Below, in pieces: positions 7,332 through 7,961 of a DNA stretch of 7,961 nucleotides (positions within the stretch are counted from its first letter, which is position 1; every line of letters starts with the position of its first letter). The stretch is from Oscillospiraceae bacterium (GTDB lineage: Bacteria; Bacillota; Clostridia; Oscillospirales; Ruminococcaceae): NCBI GenBank assembly GCA_031285945.1, contig JAITVF010000159.1, positions 1-7,961 on the forward strand, written 5' to 3'. The notes beneath the pieces were generated by a model that saw only the letters and a list, made by a program, of their open reading frames with translations, ran no database searches and was not told the DNA's origin. Position numbers and translations under genes: made by a program.

Positions 7332-7500
7332 CTGTTCCCACCTCGTTTTTGACCGCATCACACCCTAATTTTTCGCTATAGTCTAGCACTTTCGGGAGAT
7401 TATCCAGAGAGTGATTGTAAACATCCTCGGAAATGAGATTTTGCTTATACACGCTTTTAAGCAAAACCGACATTACGCGAATTCTTACATCTTCCGTCAT
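7318..7500 (-). CDS. Small conserved-looking protein coupled to the recombinase
   Basis: This 60-aa acidic/basic helical protein (MTEDVRIRVMSVLLKSVYKQ...) has no signal peptide or membrane segment. The ATG at 7500 has a strong ribosome binding site, AGGGGGAG (7507-7514), 6 nt upstream. Its stop lies inside the recombinase gene, a 14-nt overlap with the preferred GTG start, so the two are probably made together. The segment LLKSVYKQNLISEDVYNHSLDNL (given here as LLKSVYKQ then NLISEDVYNHSLDNL) resembles the short helical SHOCT-type motif found in many small proteins next to clostridial recombinases; this is a pattern impression, not a search result. Its position makes it a candidate accessory or directionality factor, but no function is shown. 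Confidence 0.75.
   Translation of the reverse strand: MTEDVRIRVMSVLLKSVYKQNLISEDVYNHSLDNLPKVLDYSEKLGCDAVKNEVGTGGCL
7338..7343 (-). promoter_or_regulatory. Ribosome binding site deciding the recombinase start
   Basis: AGGTGG on the minus strand lies 6 nt before GTG 7331-7329 and inside the 60-aa gene. It favours this GTG over the upstream GTG/ATG pair at 7361/7358, where the only purine run (TTAGGG) is too close. Confidence 0.6.
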
Positions 7501-7506
7501 GATATT

Positions 7507-7514
7507 CTCCCCCT
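7507..7514 (-). promoter_or_regulatory. Ribosome binding site of the 60-aa gene
   Basis: AGGGGGAG on the minus strand, 6 nt before ATG 7500. This is good evidence that the small frame is translated. Confidence 0.75.
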
Positions 7515-7524
7515 CTCATAATCA

Positions 7525-7532
7525 AGTCTATG
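7525..7532 (-). promoter_or_regulatory. Possible SigE-like -10 element for the recombinase operon
   Basis: The minus strand reads CATAGACT, one mismatch from the mother-cell SigE -10 consensus CATACANT. A start near 7518 would give a very short leader just ahead of the ribosome binding site. No clear SigE -35 is found at the right distance, only AT-rich sequence. B. subtilis spoIVCA is SigE-controlled, which is why this site is listed. Confidence 0.2.
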
Positions 7533-7550
7533 TGAAGCCTATTTTGTCCT

Positions 7551-7604
7551 ATTCATACAATTATACGTCGGAGTCAACTACTCCGACGTATAATTTCTAT
7601 GAAT
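7551..7604. repeat. Long inverted repeat upstream of the recombinase operon
   Basis: The 16-bp arms 7559-7574 (AATTATACGTCGGAGT) and 7580-7595 are perfectly complementary around a 5-nt loop (CAACT). After a 1/2-nt bulge, a second pair of arms extends the stem: ATTCATA (7551-7557) and TATGAAT (7598-7604). Neither side has the T-run of an efficient terminator. It sits 51 bp before the 60-aa gene and could be an operator, a recombinase or accessory-protein binding site, or a remnant of a small palindromic element. Confidence 0.8.
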
Positions 7605-7620
7605 AAGCTTTCTTTAACTT

Positions 7621-7637
7621 ATTGTTGAGCCAACAAT
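7621..7637. repeat. Short inverted repeat
   Basis: ATTGTTG and CAACAAT form perfect 7-bp arms around AGC. There is no T-run, so it is not a terminator. The left arm overlaps the -35 of the weak + strand promoter candidate at 7622-7650. Confidence 0.5.
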
Positions 7638-7650
7638 TAAACATTAAAAT
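7622..7650 (+). promoter_or_regulatory. Weak candidate promoter toward the GC-rich island
   Basis: TTGTTG (7622-7627), 17 bp, then TAAAAT (7645-7650). The -10 is good and the -35 poor, in AT-rich DNA where such matches are common. It is listed because a strong terminator lies downstream on the same strand with no + strand gene between them. Confidence 0.2.
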
Positions 7651-7793
7651 TTATTAACAAAAGTGCTATACCCGTCTGGCAGCATCGCCAGCGTGTTCAC
7701 CACAAAGCCGGGTGCCTCCTCCTCGCGGAACCCGGCGCCGACCGTGCCGAATCCGAAGCGGATGATGTCAATAGATGGCAATAAATATATCAT
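7644..7793 (-). pseudogene. 49-codon GC-rich frame, possible gene remnant
   Basis: On the minus strand, ATG 7793 to TAA 7644 encodes 49 residues, including RFGFGTVGAGFREEEAPGF. Its GC-rich centre has mostly G or C in third positions and an ordinary protein-like composition, unlike the Pro/Ser-rich opposite strand. It has no ribosome binding site, and its ends run into AT-rich noncoding-looking DNA, suggesting a fragment of a foreign or host gene. I do not recognise the family. The competing reading is a + strand structured RNA. Confidence 0.25.
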
Positions 7794-7856
7794 ATTGGGC
7801 AATGCTTGCTTTTGCCTACACGCTGCGAGAAGCTGTGCTTACAGCTTCTTTTTTTT
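7657..7856 (+). ncRNA. Possible structured small RNA (low confidence)
   Basis: Between the weak promoter and the strong terminator lies a roughly 100-bp GC-rich block (7672-7775). It can fold into successive hairpins: CTGGC/GCCAG (7676-7680 with 7687-7691), GCCGGGT/ACCCGGC (7707-7713 with 7730-7736) and ATCCG/CGGAT (7751-7755 with 7759-7763). A transcript ending at the terminator would be about 200 nt. No known RNA family is recognised. GC-rich DNA forms hairpins easily, and the block could instead be remnant protein-coding DNA on the other strand (see 7644-7793). Confidence 0.2.
7828..7856 (+). terminator. Strong intrinsic terminator (+ strand)
   Basis: AGAAGCTGT (7828-7836), loop GCTT, ACAGCTTCT (7841-7849) form a perfect 9-bp stem, followed by seven more T (7850-7856). 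On the minus strand the run of A precedes the stem, so it works in one direction only. No + strand gene that could feed it is evident inside the window. Confidence 0.85.
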
Positions 7857-7903
7857 GCGTATAAAGCTTACTTACAATACTTGCTTGTTTGCGTTTTGTT
7901 TAT

Positions 7904-7961
7904 TTAAGCCTTTATGCCGGCTATTATAATTACCGCGTTATTTGCGGCCTCGCCATTATTT
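7904..7961 (-). CDS. Possible 3' end of a minus-strand element gene (partial)
   Basis: One minus-strand frame is open from the window edge to TAA at 7904-7906 and ends NNGEAANNAVIIIAGIKA. It could be the end of a gene inside the element, but at 18 codons it could also be open by chance. There is no recognisable family. Confidence 0.25.
   Translation of the reverse strand, partial: NNGEAANNAVIIIAGIKA

Larger units (their letters stand above)
5719..7961. mobile_element. sigK-intervening (skin-like) element, left end
   Basis: Everything from the sigK break to the window edge is AT-rich compared with the hut genes (apart from a 100-bp island at 7672-7775), and it carries a large serine recombinase next to the junction. 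This is the arrangement of skin elements, in which a recombinase gene beside one half of sigK excises the element in the sporulating mother cell. The recombinase lies beside the 3' part and points toward it. From memory, this resembles the Clostridioides difficile arrangement. At least 2.24 kb belongs to the element; its right end and the sigK 5' part are not in the window. An ordinary prophage or conjugative element that used sigK as an integration site would look the same at this end. Confidence 0.75.
7501..7961. other. Element region without a confident gene
   Basis: Apart from the repeats, the GC-rich island, the + strand terminator and two doubtful frames listed separately, these 461 bp hold no convincing gene. 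The DNA is AT-rich except for the island at 7672-7775. No stretch matching the N-terminal part of SigK is found on either strand, so the other end of the element lies further right. Confidence 0.6.

Noticed and set aside
7554..7561. + strand CATACAAT, a perfect SigE -10 match
   Set aside because: It falls inside the palindrome arm, has no matching -35 and no + strand gene follows.
7663..7929. 88-codon + strand frame over the GC-rich island and terminator
   Set aside because: It runs straight through a strong intrinsic terminator, lacks a ribosome binding site, and is Pro/Ser-rich then low-complexity, typical of a shadow frame.
5719..7961. CRISPR array, tRNA or insertion-sequence ends in the element
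   Set aside because: No regularly spaced direct repeats, no tRNA cloverleaf and no transposase or paired terminal inverted repeats were seen; the recombinase is a serine-type integrase.

Overview
The window joins two unrelated stories. Positions 1-5163 are a GC-rich, tightly packed + strand operon for the lower half of histidine degradation. Positions 5215-7961 hold the 3' part of a sporulation sigma factor gene (sigK, minus strand) that breaks off in mid-frame against the end of a more AT-rich mobile element carrying a large serine recombinase. The SigK-type sigma factor makes the organism an endospore-forming member of the Bacillota. The fairly high GC of the host genes and the recombinase's resemblance to those of clostridial elements suggest a Clostridia-class anaerobe. 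The genus cannot be fixed from this sequence.

Layout: (1) 1-54, the tail of an unidentified + strand gene. (2) 55-298, an AT-rich intergenic region with a good sigma-A-type promoter, TTGACG-N17-TAATAT at 200-228. (3) 299-5163, fchA, ftcD, hutU and hutI, with short gaps or none and a ribosome binding site before each. Together they turn urocanate into glutamate and load the formimino carbon onto tetrahydrofolate: HutU makes imidazolonepropionate, HutI makes N-formimino-glutamate, FtcD moves the formimino group to THF, and FchA releases ammonia to give 5,10-methenyl-THF. Histidine ammonia-lyase (hutH) is not in the window. (4) 5164-5214, a 51-bp convergent gap with no evident terminator. (5) 5215-5718, minus strand, 167 codons of the sigK 3' part. 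Its frame reads KRYYSNIRDQEDLLSIG and then, going upstream, meets in-frame stops where the SigK sequence should continue (usually ...VAHIVK). (6) From about 5719 rightward lies element DNA: a 553-aa serine recombinase (minus), a translationally coupled 60-aa protein upstream of it, a long inverted repeat, a small GC-rich island, a strong + strand terminator, and possibly the end of another minus-strand gene. The element continues past the right edge.

The main discovery candidate is a sigK-intervening ('skin'-like) element. In Bacillus subtilis and Clostridioides difficile, such an element is cut out of the mother-cell chromosome during sporulation by a serine recombinase, restoring sigK. Here the 3' junction is visible, and the recombinase frame runs through it, so its last 15 or so residues are written in sigK DNA in a different frame. 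The 5' part of sigK and the other attachment site are outside the window. Programmed excision is therefore an inference by analogy; the interruption itself is read directly.
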